A DNA stretch of 64,000 bases from Rhodanobacteraceae bacterium (GTDB taxonomy: Bacteria > Pseudomonadota > Gammaproteobacteria > Xanthomonadales > SZUA-5), in NCBI GenBank assembly GCA_016713135.1, contig JADJPR010000003.1, positions 186,001 through 250,000 of the forward strand, given 5' to 3'. Shown here in pieces: positions 21,874 through 33,720 of this stretch; the first letter of the stretch is position 1; every line of letters starts with the position of its first letter. The position numbers and the translations under genes were made by a program. The notes under the pieces are model-generated. The model made no database searches, had not been told where the DNA came from, and saw nothing but the letters and a program-made list of their open reading frames with translations.

Positions 21874-21902
<29 letters not shown>
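21258..21902 (+). CDS. trpF: Phosphoribosylanthranilate isomerase
   Basis: Third step of tryptophan synthesis, an Amadori rearrangement on a (beta/alpha)8 barrel. The 214-residue product starts with GTG at 21258, overlapping the truA stop. It shows VKFCGITRAEDA with the catalytic Cys, LVQFHGRETPEFC, and the phosphate-binding end AGGLAADNVAAAI and VDVSSGIE. It overlaps trpB by 29 bp, so translation is likely coupled. Confidence 0.96.
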
Positions 21903-23106
<1,204 letters not shown>

Positions 23107-23125
23107 CGGCGCCGTTGGCGCCGCA

Positions 23126-23264
23126 GTGAGTGGTGAGTGGTGAGTGGTGAGTGGCAACAGCCCGCACGATTCAACGCTTCCCGCTCTTGCGCCCGGCGCG
23201 ACAGAGCCGCACGGCCCCGTTTCGCGGGCTGCCGCTTCTCACCACTCACTACTCACCACTCACC
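23126..23264. repeat. Tandem-repeat-stem hairpin (GTGAGTG type) between trpB and trpA
   Basis: The left arm (23126-23154) is GTGAGTGGT repeated about four times. The right arm (23237-23264) is the complementary CTCACCACTCA series with one variant. The spacer is about 80 bp. The right arm ends six bases before the trpA ATG, so in mRNA it could pair with the left arm and cover the trpA ribosome-binding region. Confidence 0.85.
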
Positions 23265-23269
23265 GCCCC

Positions 23270-24082
23270 ATGAACCGCATCGATACCCGATTCGCCGCCC
23301 TGCGCGCCGCCGGCCGCCCGGGCCTGATCACCTTCACCACCGCGGGCGATCCGGATCCCGCGCTTACGGTCGACGTGCTCCACGCGCTGGTCCGTCATGG
23401 CGCCGACCTGCTCGAACTCGGCATGCCGTTTTCCGACCCGATGGCCGACGGCCCGGTGATCCAGCAGGCGAACGAGCGCGCGCTGGCAAAGCATGTCGGA
23501 CTTGTCCACGTGCTCGACGCGGTGCGTTCCTTCAGGACCGACGACCGCAGCACACCGGTGGTGCTGATGGGGTACTTGAATCCGATCGAACGCTACGGCT
23601 TCGAGCGTTTTGCACGGGACGCGGCGGCCGCGGGCGCCGACGGCATGTTGCTGGTCGATTGCCCGATCGAGGAATCCGCCGGCTACGACGCGACGCTGGC
23701 CGAGCTCGGCCTGCACCAGGTCTACCTGCTGGCGCCGACCACCCCGCCCGAGCGCCGCCAGCGCATCGCGGCGAAGGCGGGGGGCTTCCTGTACTACGTG
23801 TCCTTCAAGGGCATCACCGGCGCCGGGCACCTGGAGCACGCCAGCGCGATCGCCGCGCTCGAGGAATTGCGCGGACTGTCGGAGGTGCCGATCGCCGTTG
23901 GTTTCGGCATCCGCGACGCCGCCAGCGCCACGGCGCTCGGCGCCCACGCCGAGGCGATCGTCATCGGCAGCGCCCTGGTCGAACGCCTCGCCGACGCCAC
24001 CGACGCCAGCGCAGTCGACGCCGCAGTGGCATCATTCCTCCCCCCGATCCGCGACGCCCTGGCCGCCCTGCGTTCCGCCTGA
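23270..24082 (+). CDS. trpA: Tryptophan synthase alpha subunit
   Basis: Cleaves indole-3-glycerol phosphate to indole, which is channelled to TrpB. The 270-residue product starts MNRIDTRFAALRAAG and carries the catalytic Glu in LLELGMPFSDPMADGP and the Asp in LLVDCPIEE. The ATG at 23270 was chosen because upstream in-frame codons fall within the hairpin repeat. There is no good Shine-Dalgarno: the preceding bases are the CACC-rich repeat arm. Confidence 0.96.
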   Translation: MNRIDTRFAALRAAGRPGLITFTTAGDPDPALTVDVLHALVRHGADLLELGMPFSDPMADGPVIQQANERALAKHVGLVHVLDAVRSFRTDDRSTPVVLMGYLNPIERYGFERFARDAAAAGADGMLLVDCPIEESAGYDATLAELGLHQVYLLAPTTPPERRQRIAAKAGGFLYYVSFKGITGAGHLEHASAIAALEELRGLSEVPIAVGFGIRDAASATALGAHAEAIVIGSALVERLADATDASAVDAAVASFLPPIRDALAALRSA

Positions 24083-24104
24083 CGAATGGCTACGGCGCCA
24101 GACC

Positions 24105-24138
24105 CTTTCACCTTTCACTTTTTACTTTTCACTCTCTC
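24105..24138. repeat. Pyrimidine-rich half-repeat upstream of accD
   Basis: Heptamer-like CTTTCAC / CTTTTAC / TTTTCAC units run directly up to the accD ATG. They resemble the right arm of the tandem-repeat hairpins, but I see no matching GTGAAAG left arm nearby. It may be a half element. Confidence 0.45.
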
Positions 24139-25000
<862 letters not shown>

Positions 25001-25008
<8 letters not shown>

Positions 25009-25093
25009 GTTGTGGGTTGTAAGTTGTGGGCTAGAGCGAGCCCGCGCAACCCGCGCCGTCGCTGCCCACAACCCAGAACCCAGAACCCACAAC
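25001..25093. repeat. Tandem-repeat-stem hairpin (GTTGTGGG type) between accD and folC
   Basis: The left arm (25001-25032) consists of GTTGTGAGTT / GTGGGTTGT units and includes the accD stop codon. The right arm (25063-25093) consists of CCCACAACC / CAGAACC units. It ends 7 bp before the folC start. The same repeat family, opposite genes reversed, occurs at 45399-45488. Confidence 0.85.
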
Positions 25094-25100
25094 CAGAGCC

Positions 25101-26390
25101 ATGCTCTCCATGACGCCGTGCTCTAGCCTGGCCACCTGGCTGGCCTACCTCGAAGCCCTGCATCCGCAGGCGATCGACCTTGGTCTGGACCGCGTGCGTA
25201 CGGTGTGGCAACGCCTCGGCAGCCCGCGTCCGGCGCCGGTCTGCATCACCGTTGGCGGCACCAATGGCAAGGGCTCGACGGTCGCGTTCCTGTCGGCGAT
25301 GCTGGGTTCTGCCGGTCACCTGGTCGGCAGCTACACCTCGCCGCACCTGTTGCGTTACAACGAGCGCGTGCGCATCGGTGGCGAGGATGCCAGCGACGCG
25401 CAACTGGTGGCCGCATTCGCCGAGATCGACGCGGCGCGCGGGGATGTCTCGCTCAGCTACTTCGAGTTCGGCACGCTGGCAGCCTTCCTCGTGCTGGCGC
25501 GCGCCGGCCTGGACGTTGCTGTGCTGGAGATCGGCCTCGGCGGGCGCCTCGATGCGGTGAACCTGATCGACGCCGACGCGGCGATCCTGACCAGTGTCGA
25601 CCTCGACCACCAGGAATTCCTGGGGAACACGCGCGAGCAGATCGGCTGGGACAAGGCGCACATCTTCCGCCGCGGGCGGCCGGCGATCCTGGCGGCCCTC
25701 GATCCGCCCGAGACGGTGTTCCGGGTCGCGCAGGGCATGGGCGCGGAACTGTGGGTGCTGCCGCCCACGACCGATGCCGGAGAGGCGGACTGGACCTGCC
25801 CGCTTCCAGACGCTGCGCCCCTGCGCTTGCCACCGCCGACACTGTCCGCGCCCTGCCAGCGTCGCAATGCGACCGCCGCGATCTGGGCCTGGTGGTGCCT
25901 GCGTGATCACCTGAGATTCGATGCTGCCGCAGCGGCGGAAGGCGTCGCGCTCGCCCGCGTGCGTGGCCGGCTCGAGCGTCTGCCGCGGCGGATCGAGACC
26001 ATCGTCGACGTGGCGCACAATCCGGAGGCCGCGCGCGAGCTCGCGCGCTGGCTGCAGCGGCACCCGCGCGAACCCAATGTCGCCGTGTTCGCCGCGCTTG
26101 GGGACAAGGACCTCGCGGGCATCGTGCGGCCCCTGCGGCAGGCGTTTGCGGCCTGGATCGTTTGCGACCTGCGCACGGTTTCACCCAGGGCGGCGGATCC
26201 GGCGAACCAGGCTACGGCCCTGCGCGCGCTCGGCGCTGCCGGCAACATCGAAGTCGCGGATGGCGAGGCGATGTCTCAAGCACTCGCGCAGGCCGACGAG
26301 CACGCCGGGGCGGCTGGCCGCATCGTGGTCTTCGGCTCCTTCTTCACCGTGGCCGCGGCATTGTCCACCTGCGAGCATCCAGCATCGTAG
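25101..26390 (+). CDS. folC: Bifunctional folylpolyglutamate/dihydrofolate synthase
   Basis: Adds glutamate to dihydropteroate and extends folate polyglutamate tails. The 429-residue Mur-ligase-type protein has the P-loop VGGTNGKGSTVAFL, the YTSPHLLRYNER segment, GLGGRLDAVN, and DVAHNPEA in the C-terminal domain. The start may be 25101 or the ATG at 25110. It follows accD as in other Gammaproteobacteria. Confidence 0.95.
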   Translation: MLSMTPCSSLATWLAYLEALHPQAIDLGLDRVRTVWQRLGSPRPAPVCITVGGTNGKGSTVAFLSAMLGSAGHLVGSYTSPHLLRYNERVRIGGEDASDAQLVAAFAEIDAARGDVSLSYFEFGTLAAFLVLARAGLDVAVLEIGLGGRLDAVNLIDADAAILTSVDLDHQEFLGNTREQIGWDKAHIFRRGRPAILAALDPPETVFRVAQGMGAELWVLPPTTDAGEADWTCPLPDAAPLRLPPPTLSAPCQRRNATAAIWAWWCLRDHLRFDAAAAAEGVALARVRGRLERLPRRIETIVDVAHNPEAARELARWLQRHPREPNVAVFAALGDKDLAGIVRPLRQAFAAWIVCDLRTVSPRAADPANQATALRALGAAGNIEVADGEAMSQALAQADEHAGAAGRIVVFGSFFTVAAALSTCEHPAS

Positions 26391-26470
26391 CCCGTTGTGC
26401 CGCGCAGCGGCTCAGCGGGTACTTGCGGCAAGCACCCGGGGAACGCGCTGCGCACGTACCCCGGGCTACG
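26387..26470. repeat. Inverted repeat GTAGCCCG...CGGGCTAC
   Basis: An ~84-bp imperfect palindrome starts at the folC stop codon and ends CCCCGGGCTAC, with GCGGCAAGCACC / ACGCGCTGCGCACG inside. It resembles the GTAGCCCG intergenic repeats seen in many Gammaproteobacteria. It is distinct from the REP and tandem-stem families here. Confidence 0.6.
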
Positions 26471-26578
26471 CACGCCGTCCTCCGCGTCTCCGCGTTGAAC
26501 GGGTCGGCACCGCCTCGAAGCGGGGCTCTCGGGGATCAGCCTATACTCGGCCACTTCGCGTTTCACGATCCCTTCTCC

Positions 26579-27531
26579 ATGGACGACGCCCTCCGCCAAC
26601 GCCTGGTCGGCGCGGCCGTGATCATTGCCCTCGCGGTGATCTTCGTGCCGATGCTGCTCGACTCGCCGGACGAGTCGGTGCGCACGCAACAGGTCGACCT
26701 GACCATCCCGCCGCGCACCGAGCCCGGCGTGGAAACGCGCCGGCTGCCGCTGGATCCGGCGATGACCGCGCCCAGGCCGGAAACTGAAGCGATCGCCGAC
26801 GGCGCCGGTAACGATGTCGCCGATCCGGTGCCGCCGCCGGTGTCCGGTGGCATCGCGGCGGTCGATACGCCTCCCGTGCAGCCGCCACCGGCGAGCCCGC
26901 CGCCGGCGTCGACGCCTCCAGCCAAGCCCACCCCCGCGCCGGCGCCCGTCGAGCGCCGAAACCGGCACCGGTGGCTGCGCCCCCCGTTGCTGCGCCGGTT
27001 CCGGCCGCCGGCGGCCGCTTCCTCGCCCAGTTCGGTAGCTACGCCGAGCGAGCCAACGCTGAAGCCCTGGTGCGCGACCTCGCCAAGGCGGGTGTGCCGG
27101 CGACCATCGAGACCCTGCCGGGCTCCTCCGGCCGCTCGTTGCACCGGGTGCGGTCCAAGCCTTATGCCACGCGTACCGAAGCGGATGCCGCGCGCCTGTC
27201 CGCGCAGCGCCAGATCGCCGGCCTAGCCAGCAGCGTGGTCGAACTGGCCGCGGCCGACGCGACGCAATCGACGCCCACGCGCCCGAATCTCTCCGGCTGG
27301 GTGGTCCAGGTCGGCGTGTTCACGAAGAAGGAGGGCGCCGACGAACTCGCCGCCCGCCTGCGAGCAGGCGGCTATGCGGCCTTCGTCGAGCCGGTGAAAC
27401 TCGGCGGCGGCCAGACCAGCCACCGCGTGCGCGTAGGACCGGAAGCGAAGCGCGAAAACGCGCAGCGCATCCAGGGCGAGCTCAAGACCAGGTTCAAGCT
27501 GGTCGATGCGCTGGTCGTGACCCACCCGTGA
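26579..27531 (+). CDS. DedD-like SPOR-domain cell division protein, one frameshift
   Basis: A bitopic protein expected at the septum, where SPOR domains bind denuded peptidoglycan. The first frame gives MDDALRQRLVGAAVIIALAV (membrane segment) and a Pro-rich linker. A second frame from about 26951 carries two SPOR domains, GRFLAQFGSYAERANAEALV and SGWVVQVGVFTKKEGADEL. Restoring one base in the PAPVE/APKPAPV stretch near 26951 joins them into about 317 residues. Its place between folC and cvpA is that of dedD. Single-base error is the simplest explanation. Confidence 0.85.
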
Positions 27532-28067
27532 TCTGGGTCGACTGGCTGATCGTCGGCATCATCGCGCTGTCGGCCGCCATCAGCCTGATCCGCGGTTTCG
27601 TCGTCGAGGCCCTGTCGATCATCATCTGGGTGCTGGCGCTCTGGGCAGCGTTCCGCTTCACCGCGCCCTTCGCCGCGGTGTTCCTGGGTGGAATCGAGCT
27701 GCCATCGGTGCGCCTGGCGGTCGCGGCGTTGATCCTGATCGTGGCGATCCTGGCATTGGGATCGATGCTCAGCTGGCTGGTCGGACGCCTGGTGCGCTCG
27801 ACCGGACTGTCCGGTACCGACCGCCTGCTGGGCGCGGTGTTCGGCGCCGTGCGCGGGCTGCTGACGGTCATCGCGCTGGTCGCGGTGGCCAGCTGGACGC
27901 CGGTCTGCCAGGACCCCTGGTGGCAGCAGTCGCGCCTGATCCCCACGGTCGAGATGCTTGCCGTTCAGGCTCGCGATTTCCTGCCGGGCAGCCTGCGTGA
28001 GATCATTGGCAGCTGCCGCGCGGCGCCGCCGCCCGAGGCGCCGCCGCCTCCCACCCCTGCGGTCTGA
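27528..28067 (+). CDS. cvpA: CvpA family inner-membrane protein
   Basis: A 179-residue protein with four predicted membrane helices, starting with GTG over the dedD stop. It shows the family opening WVDWLIVGIIALSAAISLIRGF and the GTDRLLGAVFGAVRGL motif. CvpA homologues are needed for colicin V production and envelope or bile tolerance; the mechanism is unclear. The C-terminus is Pro-rich. The gene is 29 bp upstream of purF, the standard cvpA-purF pair. Confidence 0.93.
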   Translation: MIWVDWLIVGIIALSAAISLIRGFVVEALSIIIWVLALWAAFRFTAPFAAVFLGGIELPSVRLAVAALILIVAILALGSMLSWLVGRLVRSTGLSGTDRLLGAVFGAVRGLLTVIALVAVASWTPVCQDPWWQQSRLIPTVEMLAVQARDFLPGSLREIIGSCRAAPPPEAPPPPTPAV

Positions 28068-28096
28068 CCGCGTCACCCGATCCCAGGAACCCTGCC

Positions 28097-29580
28097 ATGT
28101 GCGGAATCATCGGCATTGTCGGCCGCAGCGAAGTCGCCACCGCGCTGTACGACGGACTGACCGTCCTGCAGCACCGCGGCCAGGATGCGGCGGGCATCGC
28201 CACCTTCGACGGCCAGCGGCTGCACCTGGCCAAGAGCAACGGCCTGGTCCGCGACGTGTTCGACAACGCCTCGATGGCGCGCCTGCGCGGCAACGTCGGC
28301 ATCGGCCACTGCCGCTATCCGACCGCCGGCTCGGAAGGCGCGGCCGAAGCGCAGCCTTTCTATGTCAATTCGCCTTTCGGCATCGCGCTGGCGCACAACG
28401 GCAACCTGACCAATGCGCGCGCACTCAAGCGCGATGTGTTCGCCGAGGACCGTCGGCACATCAATACCGAATCGGATTCCGAGGTCCTGCTGAACGTGTT
28501 CGCCCACGAGTTGCAGGCACAGAACCATCTGCGCCTGGAACCGGAGCACCTGTTCAAGGCAGTAACCGGGGTGCATGCCCGCTGCGTCGGCGGCTACGCC
28601 ATCGTCGCCCTGGTGCTCGGCTTCGGCATGGTCGGCTTCCGCGATCCCAACGGCATCCGTCCGCTGGTCATCGGCAACCGCGAAGGGCCCGAAGGCACCG
28701 AGTGGGCGCTGGCCTCGGAGAGTGTGGCGCTCGACATCCTCGGCTTCCGCCGTGTGCGCGACGTCGCGCCGGGCGAGGCGGTGCTGATCACCGAGGATGG
28801 CCAGATGCTCGCGCGCCAGTGCGCCCAGCCCGCGGTGCATGCACCGTGCATTTTCGAGTACGTGTACCTCGCGCGCCCGGATTCGATGATCGAGGATGTG
28901 TCGGTCTACAAGGCGCGCTTGCGCATGGGCGAACGCCTGGCACACAAGATCCGCCGGCTGCGCCCGGACCACGACATCGATGTGGTCATCCCGATCCCCG
29001 ATACCTCGCGCAGCGCGGCCATCGCGATGGGCAAGGTGCTCGGCGTCGAGTACCGCGAGGGCTTCGTCAAGAACCGCTACATCGGCCGCACCTTCATCAT
29101 GCCGGGGCAGAAGGAGCGGGTGAAATCGGTGCGCCGCAAGCTCAACCCAATGGAGCTCGAGTTCCGCAACAAGGTGGTGCTGCTGGTCGACGATTCGATC
29201 GTGCGCGGCACCACCAGCAAGCAGATCGTGCAGATGGCCCGCGAGGCCGGCGCGCGCAAGGTCTACCTGGCCTCGGCCGCGCCGCCGGTGCGCTATCCGA
29301 ATGTCTATGGCATCGACATGCCCGCGGTCAGCGAACTGGTCGCGCATGGTCGCAGCGAAGCCGAGATCGAGGCCTTCATCGGCTGCGACTGGCTGATCTA
29401 CCAGGACCTGCCGGACCTGATCGCCGCGGTGCAGGAGGGCAATCCGGATCTCAGCACTTCGACACCTCGTGCTTTTCCGGCGAGTACGTCACCGGGCTCA
29501 GCGACGGCTACCTGCAGCAACTGGAAGCGACCCGTTCCGATGGCGCCAAGGAGAAGCGGCGCGATGTGGTGGCGGCCTGA
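28097..29580 (+). CDS. purF: Amidophosphoribosyltransferase, one frameshift near the 3' end
   Basis: First committed step of purine synthesis (PRPP plus glutamine). The catalytic Cys follows the start Met (MCGIIGIVG). The glutaminase region has HRGQDAAGIAT, and the PRPP loop is VVLLVDDSIVRGTTS. The frame breaks near 29452: the normal end NPDLQHFDTSCFSGEYVTG requires one extra C, and its last part reads in another frame to TGA at 29578-29580. Corrected length is about 494 residues, normal for PurF. An indel error is far more likely than loss of this gene. Confidence 0.93.
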
Positions 29581-29644
29581 GGCCTTTGATTTCCGGCCGT
29601 CCGGGTTTCGCGCGCATTCTCGAACCGGCAGGCAATCGCTTTTC

Positions 29645-29669
29645 GTGGGAGCGGGCTCAGCCCGCGATC
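29645..29669. repeat. Solitary REP element
   Basis: GTGGGAGCGGGC followed by TCAGCCCGCGATC is a single copy of the REP seen at 6.1-7.1 kb. It lies between purF and the DUF455 gene. Confidence 0.85.
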
Positions 29670-29692
29670 TTCTGGTCTCTGAAACGGCGCCT

Positions 29693-30503
29693 ATGACTGT
29701 TTCCGACATCCGCCAACTCGCCCTGGACTGCCTGCGCGAATCCTCCGTGGAGGCCAAGCTCCAGCGCACCGCCGAAGCCTGGCGCCTGATCGAGCAGGGA
29801 GGGTGGCCGGTGCCCGCTGATGGTGCAGCCCCCGGCGTGCGCATCGACCACCCAGGCCGTCCGGCAGCTCCGGTTCTCGTCGCGCCGGCACAACTGGCCC
29901 AGCGCAAGCTCAGCAATGCCGAGGGGCCGCGCCGCGCTGGTTCACGCGGTCGCTCACATCGAGTTCAATGCGATCAACCTGGCATGGGATGCGGTGTACC
30001 GTTTCCCCGGCATGCCGGCCGACTACTACCTGGACTGGGCAAGTGTAGCCGCCGACGAGGCACGTCACTTCCAGCTGTTGGCTGCGCGGCTGGACCAACT
30101 CGGTTGCCGCTACGGCGACTTTCCGGCGCACGACGGTCTGTGGCAGATGGCGCTCGACACCGACCACGATCCGCTGGTGCGCATGGCGCTGGTGCCGCGC
30201 GTGCTCGAAGCGCGTGGGCTCGACGTCACCCCGGGCATGATCGAGCGCCTGCGTCGGGCCGGGGACGACGAAACCGTGGCGGCACTGGACGTGATCCTGC
30301 GCGAGGAAGTGCGCCACGTGGCGATCGGATCGCGCTGGTTCTCGTTTCTGTGCGCGCAGCGGAGCCTCGATCCCGCCGCCGAGTTCCTGCGCCTGGTGCG
30401 CGAGCACGCCGTCGTCCTGCGCCTGCCGTTCAACCGGGCGGCGCGGCTGACGGCTGGATTTGCCATCGCGGAACTCGATGCGCTGACCGCGCATGCCCGG
30501 TGA
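29693..30503 (+). CDS. DUF455 family ferritin-like protein, one frameshift
   Basis: About 269 residues after correction. The first frame begins MTVSDIRQLALDCLRESSVE and reaches KLSNAEG. The second continues RAALVHAVAHIEFNAINLAW to the end. Removing one G from the GGGG run near 29918 joins them. Ferritin-like metal ligands are visible in HIEFNAINL, DEARHFQLL and EEVRHVAIG (E-x2-H motifs), suggesting a di-metal helical bundle as in DUF455. Substrate is unknown. The indel is in a homopolymer, which favours sequencing error. Confidence 0.85.
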
Positions 30504-30638
30504 GAGGAAACTGCAGCTCTTTGCGTCTTTAACTCCCGTACAGGGCTGTGTTAGCCTTGTGCGGTGGGGTGCTGCGGCCTTAGCCGGCCGGCATCGCTAT
30601 CGGGCGCGCAACTTCAACTTGATCTGAAGGACACCTCC

Positions 30639-31418
30639 ATGAATCACAAGAACCTTATCGGTACGGCGGTCGCTGCGGCGCTGCTGTTCGGCGCGCAGGC
30701 GGTTTCGGCTTGCGCCATCAGTGCTTGGTCGTCGGCCACGGGCCTGTCGGTAGCTGACACGGGCGAGCCCACTGCCGGCTTCAGCCGCACTTCGGGACGC
30801 TGCAGCCTCCGGGTAGCCCAACTCCAATGGCGCGCCGGACGTTTCGTCACGGATACCACCCCGAACAACGAAGCCAGCTACCGCGTCCGTTTCTACTACT
30901 ACACCGGCAACATTACTGCCGGCACGGCCGATATCTTTCAGGCACGCAACACCGGTGGCACGAACATCATCCGCGTCACGCATGACGGCAACCAGTTGAG
31001 CTTCACCACCAACACCGGCGGCGCCGCGCAGAACGTGACTGTCGCCGACAATCGGTACTACTCCATCGAGCTGAACTGGGCGGCTGCGGCCGGCACGGGG
31101 TCGATGACTGGAACCGTGACCGGAAACAGCGGTAGCGCCTTTCCGGCAGCGGTCGCCGGCACGGTTAACTTCGCCAACCTGAACAACGCAGCGGACTCAA
31201 TCACCGAGGCTCGCATGGGTCTGATCGCGGGCTCGCCGACGGTTGGCAGCGCCGTGTACTTCGACGAATTCGATTCGCGTCGCACCCAGAGCCCGGGCCG
31301 CCTGTGCCGTGGCGATTCGAATGGCAACGGCTCGATCACCTCCGCTGACCGTGGCGCCATTACCAGCGAACTCGCAATTCCGCCGACGATCGCCGCTGGA
31401 CAGCCGGACTGCAAATGA
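30639..31418 (+). CDS. Secreted protein with dockerin-like C-terminus
   Basis: A 259-residue protein with a signal peptide (NLIGTAVAAALLFGAQAVSA). A beta-rich body follows (YRVRFYYYTGNITAGTADIF, NRYYSIELNWAAAAGTGSMT) that resembles a lectin/jelly-roll fold, though I do not recognise a family. The end, CRGDSNGNGSITSADRGAI, matches a single dockerin-type EF-hand calcium loop (D-x-N-x-N-G-x-I-x2-x-D). It is followed by two other secreted proteins in the same direction. The function is not known. Confidence 0.75.
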   Translation: MNHKNLIGTAVAAALLFGAQAVSACAISAWSSATGLSVADTGEPTAGFSRTSGRCSLRVAQLQWRAGRFVTDTTPNNEASYRVRFYYYTGNITAGTADIFQARNTGGTNIIRVTHDGNQLSFTTNTGGAAQNVTVADNRYYSIELNWAAAAGTGSMTGTVTGNSGSAFPAAVAGTVNFANLNNAADSITEARMGLIAGSPTVGSAVYFDEFDSRRTQSPGRLCRGDSNGNGSITSADRGAITSELAIPPTIAAGQPDCK

Positions 31419-31517
31419 GACCGGTAACGTCAGCGCGACCGATCGTAGCTGGCGTGACCGCGCTGCTCGCCGCGTTTGCTTCCTGCAACTGATCAGCCCG
31501 CTGACAAGGAGAACCCA

Positions 31518-31958
31518 ATGAACCGCTTTGCATCATTTGTCATCGGCTCGCTGCTGCTGTCTGGTACCGCTTCGGCTGCCGACTTCCAGGTGTGGACCTA
31601 TGCTGCCAAGGGCAGCGACCTGATCGTCTCCGTTTCCTTCATGGGCGATGGCAAGACCCAGGAAGCGATGATCGATTTGGCAATCCCCGCCGGTTACCGT
31701 ATTGTCGACTCCGCTGTGAAGATGTCGGGCAGTGTTTGCGCCGCATCGGCTGAAAAGGGACTGATGCGCGTTGTCCCGCCTTCTGGCGAGGACAAGGCTC
31801 TCGGCAAGAGCATGACCGACGTCTGCTCGTTCCGGCTTGCGAGTACCGGCGAGAAGATCGGCGGAACGCCCAAGATCGACGTCGCATTCAGCGAATGCTT
31901 CGGCGGTGGGGCCGCTGCAACGTGCAACGTTCAGTCGACGGACGTGTCGCAAAAATAA
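31518..31958 (+). CDS. Small secreted Cys-containing protein
   Basis: A 146-residue protein with signal peptide MNRFASFVIGSLLLSGTASA. The mature part contains GDGKTQEAMIDLAIP, SVCAASAE, RVVPPSGE, DVCSFRLAS and FSECFGG. The same spaced motifs, including four cysteines, occur in the N-terminal domain of the next protein (31994-33697), so the two are paralogous domains. A good AAGGAG ribosome-binding site precedes the ATG. There is no recognised family; the fold could be cohesin-like. Confidence 0.75.
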   Translation: MNRFASFVIGSLLLSGTASAADFQVWTYAAKGSDLIVSVSFMGDGKTQEAMIDLAIPAGYRIVDSAVKMSGSVCAASAEKGLMRVVPPSGEDKALGKSMTDVCSFRLASTGEKIGGTPKIDVAFSECFGGGAAATCNVQSTDVSQK

Positions 31959-31993
31959 GTAGCACCAAAATAACGATCAATCGGAGTGGCGAT

Positions 31994-33697
31994 ATGCGAA
32001 ACCTGATCTTGAAGCTTGGAGTTGCGACTTCGCTCGCAATGGCCGGCACCGCAGCGTTTGCGGGTGTCTTCACGCAGAGCCCGGATCCCGCATCTGTGGC
32101 GCAGGGGGGTACGGTGAATGTCAACTTCCTGTTCGCCGGTGACGGCGTGACCCAGGAAGCGCAGCTTGACCTGACCTACAACGCCTCGGTCTTCACCACG
32201 GTGGTTCCCACCGTGGTGGTGCCTGGTTCGACTTGCGGCGTGAACGCGATGTCTCAGTTCATCCGCATCATTCCGCCCTCTGGTGCGGGTAATCCGCTGA
32301 CCAGCACCGCGACGGCGTACTGTAGTTTCGCGTTCACTGCTGCGCCTGCCGCAGCCCCCGCGAACTACGACTTCACCACTCTGTTCATCGAGTGCGACGG
32401 TCTGACGTGCACCCGCAACGGCCCGTTCCGCATCACTGTCACCGGCGGTGTCACCAACACCCCGCCGACGATCGCCTACGCTCCGAACTTCGGCACCACG
32501 ATCACCTACTCCGGTGCTGGTACGGCCTCGCCGATCGTTGCCACGCCGAGCGGTGGCTCGGGCTCCGGCGCGGCTGCGACGACCACGGTCGGCGCGTGCA
32601 CGATCTCCGGTGGCGGCGCTGCTTTCCCGACCACCAACATCAATCAGCTGTCGTTCGTTGGCAACACCACGACCCCGCAGAACCTGGTGCTGCCGAACTG
32701 CCTGCCGCAAGTGGCTGCCACCAACGCAACGCTGACCTGTCCGGAAACGGCGGGCGGCGGCGCTGCGGTGAACCGTGTGTGGACGCTGACCTGCCCGGCC
32801 GCCGCGCCGGCTGGCACGCCGCCGACGCTGACCTACTCCCCGGCCGCTGGCTCGAGCACCAACGTGGCCGCTGGCAGCAACTTCCAGGTCGACGTGGGTT
32901 GCCCGACTGACGGCGCGGCCTGCAACGGCTCTGGCACCGGCAACGCGGCGACCTCCCGTCTGCAGCAGCTGGCTGCGGTTTACACCGGTCTGGCCAGTCC
33001 GGCGCCGTCGATGAGCTGCAACTTCGTCGCCGAGGGTGGCGCTGTGGTGGGTTCGCCGCTGGACTTCGTCGCCCTGGCGCCGGACTCTGGTGACATCCGC
33101 TGCACCTGCCCGATCAACACCACGGGTCTGGCCACCGAGAACTTCCGCGTCGACGTGACCGAGATCAGCCCGGTTGGCGGTGCGTCGAACGTGCGCAGCT
33201 TCAACGTGGTCTGCGGCGCGCCGCCGCCGGCTTGCGGCACGCTCAATGCCACCCCGGCTTCCGGCACGATCAGCCTGACCAACGGCGGCGCCGCTTCGGT
33301 CGTCAGCACCTTCACCCTGACGGGCGCTGGCATCGGCGTGAGCAACACCGTGACCTGCGCCACCAGTGGTGTCTCGGCTGGCACGACGTTCAACGTCACG
33401 ACCAACCCGAACCCGCTGACGCTGACCAACAACGCCACGGGAACGGTGAGTGCGTCCTGCACGAACTCCGAGCAGACCACGGGCACCGGCACGCTGACCT
33501 GCTCGGCGACGTCGAGCCAGGCTGGCTGCACGCCGCCGAGCTTCACCTTCACCCTGAGCTGCCCGGGTCAGTCGGCTCCGCCGCCGCCGGGTGAGTACAC
33601 GCCGGTTCCGGCGATGAGCGAGCAGGGCCGCATCCTGCTGGCCGCTCTGGTGCTCCTGCTGGGTCTGGGCGTGGTCGGCTTCCGCATGCGCGGTTGA
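31994..33697 (+). CDS. Secreted modular protein with IPTL-CTERM-like sorting tail
   Basis: A 567-residue protein. After a signal peptide (LGVATSLAMAGTAAFAG) comes a domain with GDGVTQEAQLDLTYN, IIPPSGAG, YCSFAF and FIECDG, paralogous to the preceding protein. Two Cys modules starting PPTIAYAP and PPTLTYSP follow, then a Cys-rich segment. The C-terminus PVPAMSEQGRILLAALVLLL-GLGVVGFRMRG has the motif, hydrophobic helix and basic end of an IPTL-CTERM-like exosortase signal. The CDS is intact and followed by a strong terminator. It is probably cell-surface or extracellular. No enzymatic motif is seen. Confidence 0.8.
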   Translation: MRNLILKLGVATSLAMAGTAAFAGVFTQSPDPASVAQGGTVNVNFLFAGDGVTQEAQLDLTYNASVFTTVVPTVVVPGSTCGVNAMSQFIRIIPPSGAGNPLTSTATAYCSFAFTAAPAAAPANYDFTTLFIECDGLTCTRNGPFRITVTGGVTNTPPTIAYAPNFGTTITYSGAGTASPIVATPSGGSGSGAAATTTVGACTISGGGAAFPTTNINQLSFVGNTTTPQNLVLPNCLPQVAATNATLTCPETAGGGAAVNRVWTLTCPAAAPAGTPPTLTYSPAAGSSTNVAAGSNFQVDVGCPTDGAACNGSGTGNAATSRLQQLAAVYTGLASPAPSMSCNFVAEGGAVVGSPLDFVALAPDSGDIRCTCPINTTGLATENFRVDVTEISPVGGASNVRSFNVVCGAPPPACGTLNATPASGTISLTNGGAASVVSTFTLTGAGIGVSNTVTCATSGVSAGTTFNVTTNPNPLTLTNNATGTVSASCTNSEQTTGTGTLTCSATSSQAGCTPPSFTFTLSCPGQSAPPPPGEYTPVPAMSEQGRILLAALVLLLGLGVVGFRMRG

Positions 33698-33720
33698 TCT
33701 GACTACCCTCAGGTAGTTGT

